Shown here piece after piece: positions 27,796 through 39,693 of a stretch of DNA of 64,000 bases. The notes under the pieces are model-generated. The model was not told the DNA's origin. It ran no database searches and saw only the letters and a list, made by a program, of their open reading frames with translations. This stretch comes from Sipunculus nudus (lineage: Eukaryota > Annelida > Sipuncula > Golfingiida > Sipunculidae): NCBI GenBank assembly GCA_026874595.1, contig CM049312.1, positions 27,273,956-27,337,955 of the forward strand, in the 5' to 3' direction. A program made the translations under genes and the position numbers. Numbering within the stretch: position 1 is the first letter of the stretch; every line of letters begins with the position of its first letter.

Positions 27796-28395
27796 TTTTC
27801 AGAGCGGATCTCGGATTTTGGTAAGGGTAGGGTCCAACCGAGGAAGACTTAAAGACGACCTACAAAAAGATCCTCTGGTCCAAAACGTGGGGATTCTAAG
27901 TCCCAAAATGTGGTTTGAAACCTTGAAAAAGGGGGGTTTGGGCTTTAAAAAGGTTGGGTCAAGACCGCCCTCCGCCCCCCCCCCCCCTCTCTCTCTCTCT
28001 CTCTTGTGTTATCCTGTCTTGTACATGTTTTGTATATGTGTCTATACTTTATTCCTGTAATCCGTTTCTTTGAAGTGTTGCTTGCTTGGTGTGTCAGGAA
28101 ATTAAACTCAGTACGACTTCCTTGGATCAGGCATCTATGTTTGGTTTCTCTTTTTTCCCTTTAGCTATTTACTAGGCTTTCAGATCGAGACTTTGAGCAA
28201 ACTCATTTATCATCTCAGGGAGAATTCACGTACACTCAGAATAAAGGTTACTTCATAGTTGTACAAGAAGTATTATAGCAAGAAGGGTTCAGGCCCGGCC
28301 ATCCGGCTATCTTGGCACGCGGATATCTGGTGAGCAGATTTTTGAGTAGCGAATATCCGGGAAGCGAATAGCCGGACGGACATGGTGAAAAGTGT
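27796..28395. other. Satellite edge and dispersed-repeat fragment
   Basis: 27800-27975 carries a degenerate dispersed repeat (GGATCTCGGATTTTGG, then GATCCTCTGGTCC) like that at 8813-8960, ending in poly-C and a CT run. At 28290-28385 there is a GC-richer inverted stretch (CATCCGGCTATC against GAATAGCCGGACGG). No gene seen. Confidence 0.5.
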
Positions 28396-28800
28396 TATGT
28401 TTTACCCTTGGTAAGTTGGGTTTGTTTGTATGCACCTACTTTAACAGAGAAAATTCTGAACAGATTTTGTTAACACAGTTTAGGGGATAAGCATAACACC
28501 CACAATGACCCGTGCTACGCGACCCGTGCTTCTACAGCGAAACATTGTGCACATCATAGGAAAGCTTAATTGTGGGGGGGGGGGGGGGGGGGGGGTTAGA
28601 GTTGGATCAAAATGCAAATGCATTTACATTTAAATATTAATGCAACGGTTTTGAAAAGCCCGCATTTGCATTTGCATTTAAATGCCAGGATGATGTTTTG
28701 TATTTGCATTTGCATTTGCAAAATATGCTACGCATTTGCATTTAAATATGTATCGAATGTCAAATGCGAATTCTTTATATTTTGCCAAAAGGCTTGGCAT
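28396..28800. repeat. Block of about 0.4 kb outside the satellite (copy 2)
   Basis: Second copy of the 25267-25661 block, with the same boundaries (TATGTTTTACCC to GGCTTGGCAT) but unrelated flanks. It has a longer poly-G run (about 22 G at 28574-28596) and six octamer ATTTGCAT / ATGCAAAT words between 28608 and 28745, some overlapping. The frames open at 28612-28982 cross this block and look spurious. Confidence 0.9.
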
Positions 28801-30400
28801 CCAACAAAAACATGTACTTGTAGACAATTCTTGTTGGATGCCGAACAATTTAGCTTGCCCCTTAGGCAGCTATATTGGAATTGCTCAAGGAAATGCATTT
28901 CACTGCATGGAAGGATAGCTAGCATAAAAGAAACAATATTGGATCGATTTATATGTAGACGTTTTTGAATGTATTCTGTCAATTTAAACCAACCAGGAAT
29001 TTTCTGAATGTTACAAAGTAAGCAAAGCCAAGCTCAAGGTAATTGGTAGGCCTATGTACCACTATTTTCAATCATAACATATATCTTGGCCACTGCACTG
29101 TCATATTTTATGCAATATGTTTTTTTAATAGGCAATAATGATATCGATCCCTGAACAAACTTTAAATCAAGACAGTATCGCACTAATATACTGCATGAAT
29201 GGTTTTCAAAAAGACCTTATTGAATTGATGCATGTGATATTTTTTTTTATATTTCTGTTTTCTCATAAGCCTACCTTAGTTCTGCCAAACAAACATTTAG
29301 TATCCCTTGGTGTTTTTTTCTTGGAAGATTCATACATTTCAAAAGCCTTGTTGAAAAATATTGATACAGGAATAATCATGGCATATTTAACTATTCGAAA
29401 CACCTTGTCGAACAGGAGGGGGATTTGTAGAAACCGTTGTCTAAATTTTTGTTCTATATAACCTAAATATGAGCTGAAACAGGGTCAGATAGCATTCTAA
29501 TTGTTAAATGGTTTAAATAAGGTTCTTCTAAAACCTTAAAAGAAACAATTAATGTCCTGAGAAAAAAAAATCCATCAGCGAAACCTGCTTAGCAGGAATG
29601 AAGGCACATCTGCACATGAAAACAGTCAAATTAGTATTGTTACTGAAAGAAAGGATGCACATTTCCCCCGATATAACAGGAACTCAACAGTGCACTTGTA
29701 TGATAACGGGACCATACATCTCTCTGGACATGAAGGCCTACCATGGAAGATAAAATCAGGGAATCACAGTCAGGTCTGTATTAACCATGCGATGCACTTA
29801 AATTGCCAAGGGAAAAAACATCAGAGTAACTGTTCCCAAGATACGATAAGAACGTGCTCAAAGGACACCAAGATGGGCAGTGCATATGGAGATATAAGTA
29901 GAGCTGTTTCAAATGCCAAGGTAGTCATTGACGAAGTAACTTGTAGTTATGTAGTCCTCTGTGTAAGAAAGTGTGTTAGTGGTAAAAGGTGTAATTCGAG
30001 CTAAACAGTTTGAATTAGGATTAATAGGTTCTCTGTCGACGAAACCTCAGCAATTTGAGAACACTAAACTGCAAAAACGCAGTCCTAGATGCTTCTGTGA
30101 AGGAATTTGTGGTTGTAATATTTTAGTAACACGGGCCCTTGAGGCTCAAAATGTGTCGAAAATTCATGAATCATAACGGTCACCGTGGCACTAAAGTTAA
30201 ACACAAACCCAACGTTGACATGGGTTTTTACATACGGCTGACATACGGCTGTACCCCCAATATTACCAATATAACTTCGGTATATGAGGTATGAAACAAA
30301 GAGCATGACCAGAAGAGTGTTTCCAAATCAAGGAGGTAACCTCTACGAAAGATCTTCTGTTGTTTCTAGAATTCATAAACTTCGGCCCTTTTTAACACTG
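28801..30400. other. Intergenic, no gene recognised
   Basis: Open frames at 29138-29461 and 29690-30004 are the longest. The second (104 codons, Cys- and His-containing) has no domain I recognise and no splice context that I can defend, so I leave it as non-coding or an unidentified relic. Confidence 0.4.
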
Positions 30401-30418
30401 AAGCACTTATACAGCATC

Positions 30419-30691
30419 AAGTATTTTAGATGTTTTCTCTGACTGCCTCCCAGGTATTCTTATCCTAAAGGATAGACTTTTGATACATGTTAATTTTAAA
30501 CTATGTTCAAGATAATCCATCTCATTTATATAATGGGACTGTTGCAGAAACTCTAACTAAGTGGCTGAATAAATTTAATCAGGTCAAATATTTTAGATGT
30601 TTTCTCTGATTGTCTCTCAGGTATTCTTGTCCTTAAGGATAGATATATAATACATGTTAATTTTATACTATGTTCAAGATAATCCATCTTG
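30419..30691. repeat. Direct repeat of about 110 bp, two copies
   Basis: 30419-30527 and 30583-30691 share TATTTTAGATGTTTTCTCTG, CAGGTATTCTT and ATGTTCAAGATAATCCATCT, about 164 bp apart. They are diverged and non-coding. Confidence 0.8.
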
Positions 30692-31026
30692 ACTTGACCT
30701 ATATACATATATATGGTCATTTGAAACATTTATCCTCATATTATATAATGCACTCCCCGCCTAGATTTTATTATTGGGATGGCGGCCATCTTGGATTTAG
30801 AGGGGGTCAAGGGGTTTTTTAATTTTTTTTTTCGACAGCTAACACCTGCATGAAGTGAAAACAAACACTATCTTATTTATGGCATTCAGTTCCTACCGGA
30901 CTGGGATTTGGTACCTGAGCGACTAAACAAATCGTGGTATATTACATGCTTACACGAGACCTGAAGACAATACGAATGAAATGATAAAACATTCTAGTTA
31001 TCTTATGTTGATATGATGACAAACCA

Positions 31027-32953
31027 TCAACCGAGGCTACGGATGGTGTTTACGTTTTGCTCCTTTCATTACCGATGCTACGGATGGTGTTTACGTTTTG
31101 CTCCCTTGATAACCGAAGCTACGGATGGTGTTTAAATTTTACCCTTTTGATAACCGACGCTACGGATGGTGTAAACGTTTTACTCTTTTTATAACCGACG
31201 ATACGGATGGTGTTTACGTTTTGCTCCCTTGATAACCGAAGCTACGGATGGTGTTTAAATTTTACCATTTTGATAACCGAAGCTACGGATGGTGTTTAAA
31301 TTTTACCCTTTTCATAACCGAAGCTACGGATGGTGTTTAAATTTTACCCTTTTGATAACCGACGCTACGGATGTGTAAACGTTTTACTCTTTTTATAACC
31401 GACGCTACGGATGGTGTTTACGTTTTGCTCCTTTGATTACCGACGCTACGTATGGTGTTTACGTTTTGATCCCTTGATAACCGAAGCTACGGATGGTGTT
31501 TGAATTTTACTCATTTGATAACCGAAGCTACGGATGGTGTAAACGTTTTACTCTTTTTATAACCGACGTTACGGATGGTGTTTACGTTTTGCTCCCTTGA
31601 TAACCGAAGCTACGGATGGTGTTTAAATTTTACCCTTTTGATAACCGAAGCTACGGATGGTGTTTAAATGTTACCTTTTTGATAACCGAAGCTACGGATG
31701 GTGTTTAAATTTTAACCTTTTGATAACCGAAGCTATGGATGGTGTAAACGTTTTATTCTTTTTATAACCGACGCTACGGATGGTGTTTACGTTTTGCTTC
31801 CTTGATAACCGAAGCTACGGATGGTGTTTAAATTTTACCCTTTTGATAACCGAAGCTACGGATGGTGTTTAAATTTTACCCTTTTGATAACCGAAGCTAC
31901 GGATGGTGTTTAATTTTTACCCTTTTGATAACCGAAGCTACGGATGGTGTTTAAATTTTACCCTTTTGATAACCGAAGCTACGGATGGTGTTTAATTTTT
32001 ACCCTTTTGATAACCGAAGCTACGGATGGTTTTTAAATTTTACCCTTTTGATAACCGACGCTACGGATGGTGTAAACGTTTTACTCTTTTTATAACCGAC
32101 GCTACGGATGGTGTTTACGTTTTGCTCCTTTGATTACCGACGCTACGGATGGTGTTTACGTTTTGCTCCCTTGATAACCGAAGCTTCGGATGGTGTTTAA
32201 ATTTTACCCTTTTGATAACCGAAGCTACGGATGGTGTAAACGTTTTACTCTTTTGATAACCGACGCTACGGATGGTGTTTTCGTTTTGCTCCCTTGATTA
32301 CCGAAGCTACGGATGGTGTTTAAATTTTACCCTTTTGATAACCGAAGCTACGGATGGTGTTTAAATTTTACCCTTTTGATAACCGAGGCTACGGATGGTG
32401 TTTAAATTTTACCCTTTTGATAACCGACGCTACGGATGGTGTAAACGTTTTACTCTTTATATAACCGACGCTACGGATGGTGTTTACGTTTTGCTCCTTT
32501 GATTACCGACGCTACGGATCGTGTTTACGTTTTGCTCCCTTGATAACCGAAGCTACGGATGGTGTTTAAATTTTACCCTTTTGATAACCGAAGCTACGGA
32601 TGGTGTAAACGTTTTACTCTTTTGATAACCGACGCTACGGATGGTGTTTTCGTTTTGCTCCCTTGATAACCGAAGCTACGGATGGTGTTTAAATTTTACA
32701 CTTTTGATAACCTAAACTATGGATGGTGTTTAAAATTTACCCTTTTGATAACCGACGCTACGGATGGTGTAAACGTTTTACTCTTTTTATAACCGACGAT
32801 ACGGATGGTGTTTACGTTTTGCTCCCTTGATAACCGAAGCTATGGATGGTGTTTAAATTTTACCCTTTTGATAACCGAAGCTACGGATGGTGTTTAAGTT
32901 TTACCCTTTTGATAACCGACGCTACGGATGGTGTTTACGTTTTATAACTTAGA
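31027..32953. repeat. Minisatellite, 41-bp monomer, about 47 copies
   Basis: Every unit contains ACCGA(A/C)GCTACGGATGGTG followed by one of three tails: TTTAAATTTTACCCTTTTGAT, TAAACGTTTTACTCTTTTTAT or TTTACGTTTTGCTCCCTTGAT. The three variants are interleaved in recurring order instead of at random, pointing to higher-order amplification. The copy number comes from dividing length by 41. Confidence 0.95.
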
Positions 32954-33499
32954 TTACCTCAGGGATAAAACATAACTGACCTAATCATGTCCTCTTTGTG
33001 ACCTTAATCGCATATTAATTCAATGAATAATCATGGGCAGAGCAGTTTGCGTTGGCAATGTAAATAGTCAATCACCTGAATAGCTCAAAACTTCCATAAT
33101 TTTTGTACTCTCCAAAACGAACACATGTAGTCTGTATCAGTACCCTGTGTGTTTCCCGGGGTATGTTATTTTTTACACAAAGGTGACAATATAAAAGGTC
33201 CAGACCAAAGATTGTAGGAGCTATTCAGCAGATTGCCGATTGAATATTTATGTTTTACCTTCAACTGAATTCGCATTAGACAGGTAATCCAAAATATGAC
33301 AAAATATTTCACAATAATGGCTTTGGTGGTTAGATCAATATCGTGAGGGACAGACAGTCATGGAACTTTGTTCGGCGATTAGTTAAACCTTTCATGTATT
33401 TTTCGTGTGCGTGCATTGGCGATGGAGTCCCTGCGGTTCTGTATCCAATTTCCAAGACAAACACAGAACTTCTGTAAGCTGAATGAATGAGTTACACTA

Positions 33500-33505
33500 T
33501 TTATT
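33500..33505 (-). terminator. Poly(A) signal of C1q gene B
   Basis: AATAAA on the minus strand overlapping the TAA stop of the annotated frame. It is unusually close to the stop but has no nearby competitor. Confidence 0.35.
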
Positions 33506-35361
33506 TAGAATTCTTTCCCTCGGCTTAACAAAAAAGGAGTATGTATAATTCTTAAGCAGTGGCTCACCCATACCGTCTCTGTCTTCTTCAAGGGTATAGC
33601 TACGCTCAGGCTTGCGGTGCCCATTCCCGATCCAGACGTGACCTTTTCCCCGCCTTTCTGGAGTTGGAGACATATTTTGGTTCTGCCGGATCCGTTCACG
33701 TGGAACACATACAGGCCAGGGACAGGAGCGTGGAATCTCCTCAATCTCACGTTGAAGCCCCCTCCGTGGTTAAACACCACACGGTCGTACTGCACCAATG
33801 GTGCCTTTGTTACGATTTTAGCGCCACTGTAGCTTACCAGGAACGAAACGTCCGGGACATCTTATAATTATAATCAAAACAATAATAATAATAAACAACA
33901 AAAACAAACGACAACAACCATAATAATAATAATAACATTAATAACATCAACAACAATAATCTCAATAATAATAATTACAATAATAATAAAAATACTACTA
34001 CTACTAATAATAATATAGTAATAATAATCATAATAATGATAATATTAATGATAATAATAATAATAATAATAAAAATAATTATTATTATTATTATTATTAT
34101 TATTATTTTTTTTTTTATTATTATTATCATTATAAAAATAAACAGAAGAAGAAGAAATACTTTTATTGTATATTTCGTTGCCTTTACCGACAACCCCATG
34201 TCCCATCGGCGGGAAAAAAGGGTGGGTTTCTCAGTCTCATTTTCGTATAATTCCAATCGTGTTTTTTTTAACCCATTTCTAGTTCTGTGGAGTTAATAGA
34301 TTCTGAAAATGCTCTGTGATCGGTAGGAGAAACAGCTACTAATATATATTTGTTTGATTTATTTTAGTTTTAATGTTTGGGTGCTAAATATATAATTCAG
34401 GCGTCTCGTTGTGAAAGGATCATTTATATTTTTCAGATATAAATCCTGCGGTCCGTGTAAGTTCTATGCAATATCTAGCAGTCCAAGTTCTTTTATCGTA
34501 TCACTGAAATCTTACTCTCCCTTTTAAAATGTTTAATGATTTCTAAATTTTGTATATCACTTAATTAAAATCTCACTTTAAAAATGTAAAGTCAAAAGTG
34601 TCTAAGATTACCGTTGTCAATGTTTTGAGCTGTTCTGCGTTGTGATGTATAGAGCGTAAATATTCATAATGACATAAGCACTATATTATCCAGGTAAAAA
34701 TCTGGTATATTACAAAAGTGATTTTTTTTTTATTTTTAACAGTACAGTTAGATAAAGATTTAGATAATTTTTTTTCAGACATTACGATTTATCTATTACT
34801 GGGCCTCGTAAATAACATAAAACATTTGACTGCGCCATCCTTTTTTCACCACATCTTTTAATTTATCATCCTATCAAAAAAGGATATACTGTTAACCAGT
34901 TTGGAATTTCTTCTTGCAAGGATAGCATCTCTTTTAGCATAGCTTTTTTTTCATTCCAAGGCAATTTTAACTGGTCATTTTTTTTAATTGAAATTGGCGA
35001 AGATGTTATATCCTTATTTTTATTCATTGATCCTGTTAGCGGTCCAAGACAAATTGCTCCATTGGTATAATCCATCTGGTCAAATACAGGGGCGTCAATA
35101 TAGGGGGGATGGGGGTATTTATCCCCAACCTTTGGCAAGAGGGGAGGGATGATCAATGTTATCATAGCCAACTATTCAGAGAATAATATCTATATATTGC
35201 AAATGATATATTTTAATAAATAAAATTAAAGACTTTGGTTCCATTTGAGTTGACTATAAAATATTATATATAAATCTGATTTAGAATTAACTTATACCGG
35301 AAAAAATGCATCTTTTCCTAATACATTTTACTTTATAATATTATATTTAAAATGTGATTAA

Positions 35362-35422
<61 letters not shown>

Positions 35423-35467
35423 TACATATAGATGGATGGATGGACGGACAGGCAGAGAGAGACAGGC

Positions 35468-35517
<50 letters not shown>

Positions 35518-37842
35518 GGGGAGGGGAGATAGAAAGATGTGTGTGCTAGTCATCCCCCAACCCTGGAAGATATATTGACGCCACTTGTCAACTTTCATGT
35601 CGGGCGTGAACGGGTCTCATGTGATCAGATTGAAATTGAAACTGCTATCTTTCGCCGTTTGTCAGCTTCGTTGTTTAGAGGTGAATTATCCTATCATTCG
35701 GCATAGCTCGCACCGACACTGTCAGAAGTGTGGTATCCTGTTTCCTTTCTTAGATATTTACTGATGTCAGGTTACCAGTGACAGTCTTTGTTGTTCTTTG
35801 GTTCCCAGGTGATGGAGCCAATTGCCGGGCTACTTTCGCTGGAAGGAAATTGCTGTTCTAAGGTAGGATTAGCTCCTTCACCTAACTCGCTGGAATGTGA
35901 GTTTTATTGATCGTCGGACTTGTTGCCATCAACGCGGCACACTCGGCAGCTAAAAGATTTTAAAGCTTTGGTTTTGTGTGTGTCAAAGTTTTCAGCAGTT
36001 TTTGCATTTCAGATTGTCTGTTTGATCTATATATTTTTGCTCTTTCTGATACACCTCTGTTGTGAACACCTCCACCCAAACATATTTAAGGAGAGGCTTT
36101 GGTGGAACATTAATGTAGGCCAACCTTTTCCCTGTTTTCCAGCATGTCATCTATCCCTTCTCATTTCTGTCTCTCTCGTATCTAAGTCCGTTATAAACGT
36201 ACAACCGAGGTTTTCCGGGGCACTCATAATTTTAATGTTGGCGTATGAAACGGGTACATTATTTTACCGCCAGGAGGTCATGCGTTCATGCCCGTTCGTG
36301 TGTGTTTGTTTGTGTGTGTGTTTGTTTACATGGATGGACCCGGCACATGATCGGAATTCAGGAACGTCATCAGGATGAATTTTCAAATGTAGAGTACTCC
36401 ATTTTACCCCGTGCCTCATACCGCTTATACCCCGCCTCAGGCAAACGAGGCAAAATGCAGAGAAGAGGGACCAATGAGCACCCACCTGATTGTGTATTAT
36501 ATTCCATTTCACCACCTACTGTCCACCGGTTTTTTGACAGTGGATAGTTATGACAGACATCCGAGTAAATGTAACCCGCTTAAACTTCACTCCTTACGGA
36601 CTCTATCATACAGTCTTTTTAAATATTTTTAACGGAGAAAACCGCATCTTTCGTGGAAGAAACACGACAGCTGGGTATAGTATACCCATTATGCCTGCAG
36701 AACTCTCACACTGGGTGGGAGGCCGATCGAAGAAAATGTAATCACTCCTCGGCTGAAATACGAACTCACGATCTCCCTACCTTAAGCCTTGTGCTTTAGC
36801 CCCAGACCACGGAAACAGGTCTGCCCTATAGAATTAGACGACTAATCCCTGAGTCTTAAGACCACAATCGAAATTTTGTAGAAATAAATTCAATATATTA
36901 TTTCCATGAAATTTTTTGAATGTATACAAAATACAATAAAGATGTCTCATTTTCTGTATTTATTGGTAGAATAACTTATTTTCCAACATGCAGAACCTTA
37001 AAAACGTTAAACAAAACTCAAATAGTTATGCAAAGTCTTCATGCAAAAAAAAATTCAATCAGAATTTATTTCGATTAATGTCCTTACCGGAACTTCCGAC
37101 AGAGAGTTTACTCACAGCTTTTAGTGAGAGCTACAAGAACAGAACAAAACATCTCTTGAAATGTTCATAAGATTAAAATATTATTGTTCATTTCCTCAAT
37201 GTGCAAATGATAATAAATAATTTAATTATGTCTTTATGACAGCTAAATAGCATTTAGAATTGTGTATGTATTAAATACAGTCTATAATAGGTGCTGACTT
37301 TGACGATACAGCGATAGGCCTTAATCGATCGTTCTGCCGGTCGTCCCTTAACGCCTGCTGTAACCGTTAGACCGTTCATGTTTAATCTATTATTAACTCG
37401 ATTCCTATTGACTCATGTATTTCTCCAGCTCCAAAACGTATGATTTTACATACAAATATGAAATATACACAGATTCAAAATAATTTGAGAAATACAGATG
37501 AAAGAAATTATAGGAATTATAAGTAAATAAACAAGTCTGTTTGGAGGGTGATCTGAAATCATTTCACTTTACCCCCGGGTGAATCTGAAGTTTATTTTAA
37601 GTTACACCTTGAATAAGTGAAACGGAGGTCTTTTAAAATCGATTCATGTTTCTTGTTTTGAACTAGCTTTGTGATTTTAGTTTTAAATATTATCAAGTAG
37701 CTGAAAGTTCACTCACCTGTTGCTCTACAAGTATTTTCTCGATTTGCTGAACTCGTCCTGTGTCACAACAGGTCGTGTTGTGTCCCATGCAACATGTGAG
37801 GACACTTGAACTGATAAAAGCCAAGAACACCCAAACGCCCAT
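33505..37842 (-). CDS. Secreted short C1q-domain protein, gene B (3 exons)
   Basis: Predicted 174-aa protein with exons on the minus strand at 37842-37717, 37130-37088 and 33860-33505. Exon 1 (start context AACATGG) encodes a signal peptide (MGVWVFLAFISSSVLTCC), a short Cys/Thr segment with an NTT sequon, then a helix (VQQIEKILVEQQ) ending at donor GTGAGT. The 43-nt exon 2 lies between TTCTTGTAG and GTAAGG and encodes LSLKAVSKLSVGSS. Exon 3 encodes the C1q domain (DVSFLVSYSGAKI, VVFNHGGGFNV, FHAPVPGLYVFHVNG). Exon sizes and phases equal those of gene A, so they are paralogues. The C-terminus is odd: the reading frame ends HTPFLLSRGKEF, while the next frame reads YTYSFFVKPR, closer to the family ending, so a one-base frame break is likely. 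It is either a slightly damaged gene or a sequence error. Confidence 0.83.
33875..34135. repeat. (AAT)n / (ATT)n trinucleotide repeat
   Basis: A compound AAT-type run that inverts to ATT in its second half (about 34080-34130). It lies in the second intron of C1q gene B. The poly-Ile frames across it are artefacts. Confidence 0.9.
34866..35110 (-). other. Unidentified open frame in C1q gene B intron
   Basis: Minus-strand frame whose last 70 codons have ordinary amino-acid composition (MDYTNGAICLGPLTGSMNK near its start; LPWNEKKAMLKEMLSLQEE near its end). It ends in a stop at 34866. Upstream it runs into a dispersed repeat with GGGGGGATGGGGG. I do not recognise the sequence. It could be a relic of a transposon-encoded or captured exon, or chance. 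Confidence 0.2.
35364..35521. repeat. (TA)n plus (GA)n compound microsatellite
   Basis: A TA run at 35364-35430, a GATG transition, then GA-rich sequence at 35455-35521, inside the second intron of C1q gene B. Confidence 0.95.
36600..36835 (-). mobile_element. tRNA-derived SINE-like fragment
   Basis: Read on the minus strand, TGGTCTGGGGC and, about 40 bases on, GAGTTCGTATTTC resemble pol III A and B boxes of a tRNA-derived head. A body follows (CCCACCCAGTGTGAGAG, TACCCAGCTGTCGTGTTTC). It lies in the C1q gene B intron. The boxes are diverged, so it is not a functional tRNA. Confidence 0.4.
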
Positions 37843-38061
37843 GTTGACCACTTGTTAAAGGGATGAATATACGCCCAACTCAATCCCAAGTACTCAAGAT
37901 TGAGACCCACGCTTTCAAACAGCCCGTCGCGTCAATACGCGAGGAAGGTGCACCCTTGGTCCTTTAAATCTGAAAATAACATGTTACCTTTGTTCTCATC
38001 AAAACGTTTCCATTCCCACGGCACAGGTTTTTTAACACCGATTAGAAATAATTGAAAATTA

Positions 38062-38450
38062 CACTGTTAGAAATAAAGGTTTTTCTAAAGGTTTTAAAAA
38101 GGTTTTTAAACTGACCCTATAGAAAAACCTTTTAAGGGGTTTATAGAAAACCCAAAGCTGAGGGTTTTCTGGAAAACCCTCTGTGATGCATAAAAACCTT
38201 TTTAAAACCTTTCTTTGAATACCAGAAAACCCTCATAATAAGGTTTTCTGTGCAAATAAGAACCTTTTGTATTACAATACAATAATCTTTATTGATGGCC
38301 AAAAAAATCTCTGCTGATGCAAATGGCCATTTATTTCGCACTCTCTCGTCACTCAAAGGATAATATGAATTCGAACAAGGATGTCAAAAATGGTCATAAT
38401 ACACAGTTTATTAGAACAAAACTGCACAAAGAAATACTGTGACACATTAC

Positions 38451-38511
<61 letters not shown>

Positions 38512-39639
38512 CAAAGCAATACAATAAAAAATTCTTCATTATCAAACACTAAACATAAGTTGTTTAGTACTTTAGGGTATTCTATCAAAAAGCCCAGATG
38601 ATGCAAAGCAATTTTCTATGGCGTGGAGAACTTTCTTCTTTTTTGGTGAGGAACTCTCCTGTTTACATGTACACTCGGAAGCCAACCTTCTCTTCCACTA
38701 TACGACTGGAAAAGGACCCTGGGTATCCTGTTAAAGAATTCAACAAATGTACAGTCTTAAAAAATATATTCAATTAGACACCACAAAATGGCTAAAACTT
38801 ACCATTCTTTAGTGATACATAGTTATCTTTAACAAATAAATTTGTATTCCTGTCTAGCAATTTATAGGTTGACCCATATTGTCACTTGATGAAATAAGTT
38901 TACTATATCAGTTGTATACACGTATGCGTTAAAGTTACACAACTTGATACACATGTTAAGTTACCTACAATTCTTGTGTAAACTCACAGGGAAATAAAGT
39001 ATATATATTTAATATTTAATATAAAAAAGATACATAAATCTTATGTGTACCTCTTTCTCTTCCACCATCAACAGCTTTTCATTCTCTCCAAAATGGTTGG
39101 CAACGTTCTGTAAGCTTCCAGAATTCCAGATCTGTAAAATAAAAGAGTATAAAATTATACAACATTATGCCCAGATCAATATAATGTTAAAATTGGATTC
39201 TTGATACAGATAAGTAATTTCTTGTTACCCTTTTCTGCCACCCAATGAAACCTCCTTAATTAGCTTGGGTCCACTGCAATATAAGGTGACCAAAGTCCAT
39301 AGCTATCTATATAATGTTTTCACACGCACGACCTTAATCTGTGCAGGCAGGATCCTCGAGGGCTTAATTAGAGTGGACATCCTGTCCAGTGCGCGAACAG
39401 GGCTGTAATCTAACATTTACTATGTGGGTCAACTATACTCGTACATGTGTTATATAAAGTGCAGTCCCTCCAGCATGCAAAAAGCAGGCCATACAGCCAC
39501 TGCGGGGGTTCCTCATATTTGATCAGCAGTCCAGGTCTGCTGACCGTAAAAGCAGACCAGCACTGCTAATGCAACACGTACACGTAAACATGAAATCCCT
39601 ATCCCTGTGCTGAAAATTCAAACAAGCATCTTTGCAATT

Positions 39640-39693
<54 letters not shown>

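Noticed and set aside
29690-30004. 104-codon Cys-containing frame as a gene
   Set aside because: No signal peptide, family motif or splice context could be defended.
33975-34296. Poly-isoleucine membrane proteins on both strands
   Set aside because: They are translations of the AAT/ATT microsatellite.
36720-36835. tRNA gene
   Set aside because: Only diverged A- and B-box-like words are present and no full cloverleaf could be drawn; a SINE head is more likely.
37960-37970. TATA box for C1q gene B
   Set aside because: A TTTAAAG word lies about 120 bases before the start codon, but it is common in this AT-rich sequence and nothing else supports it.
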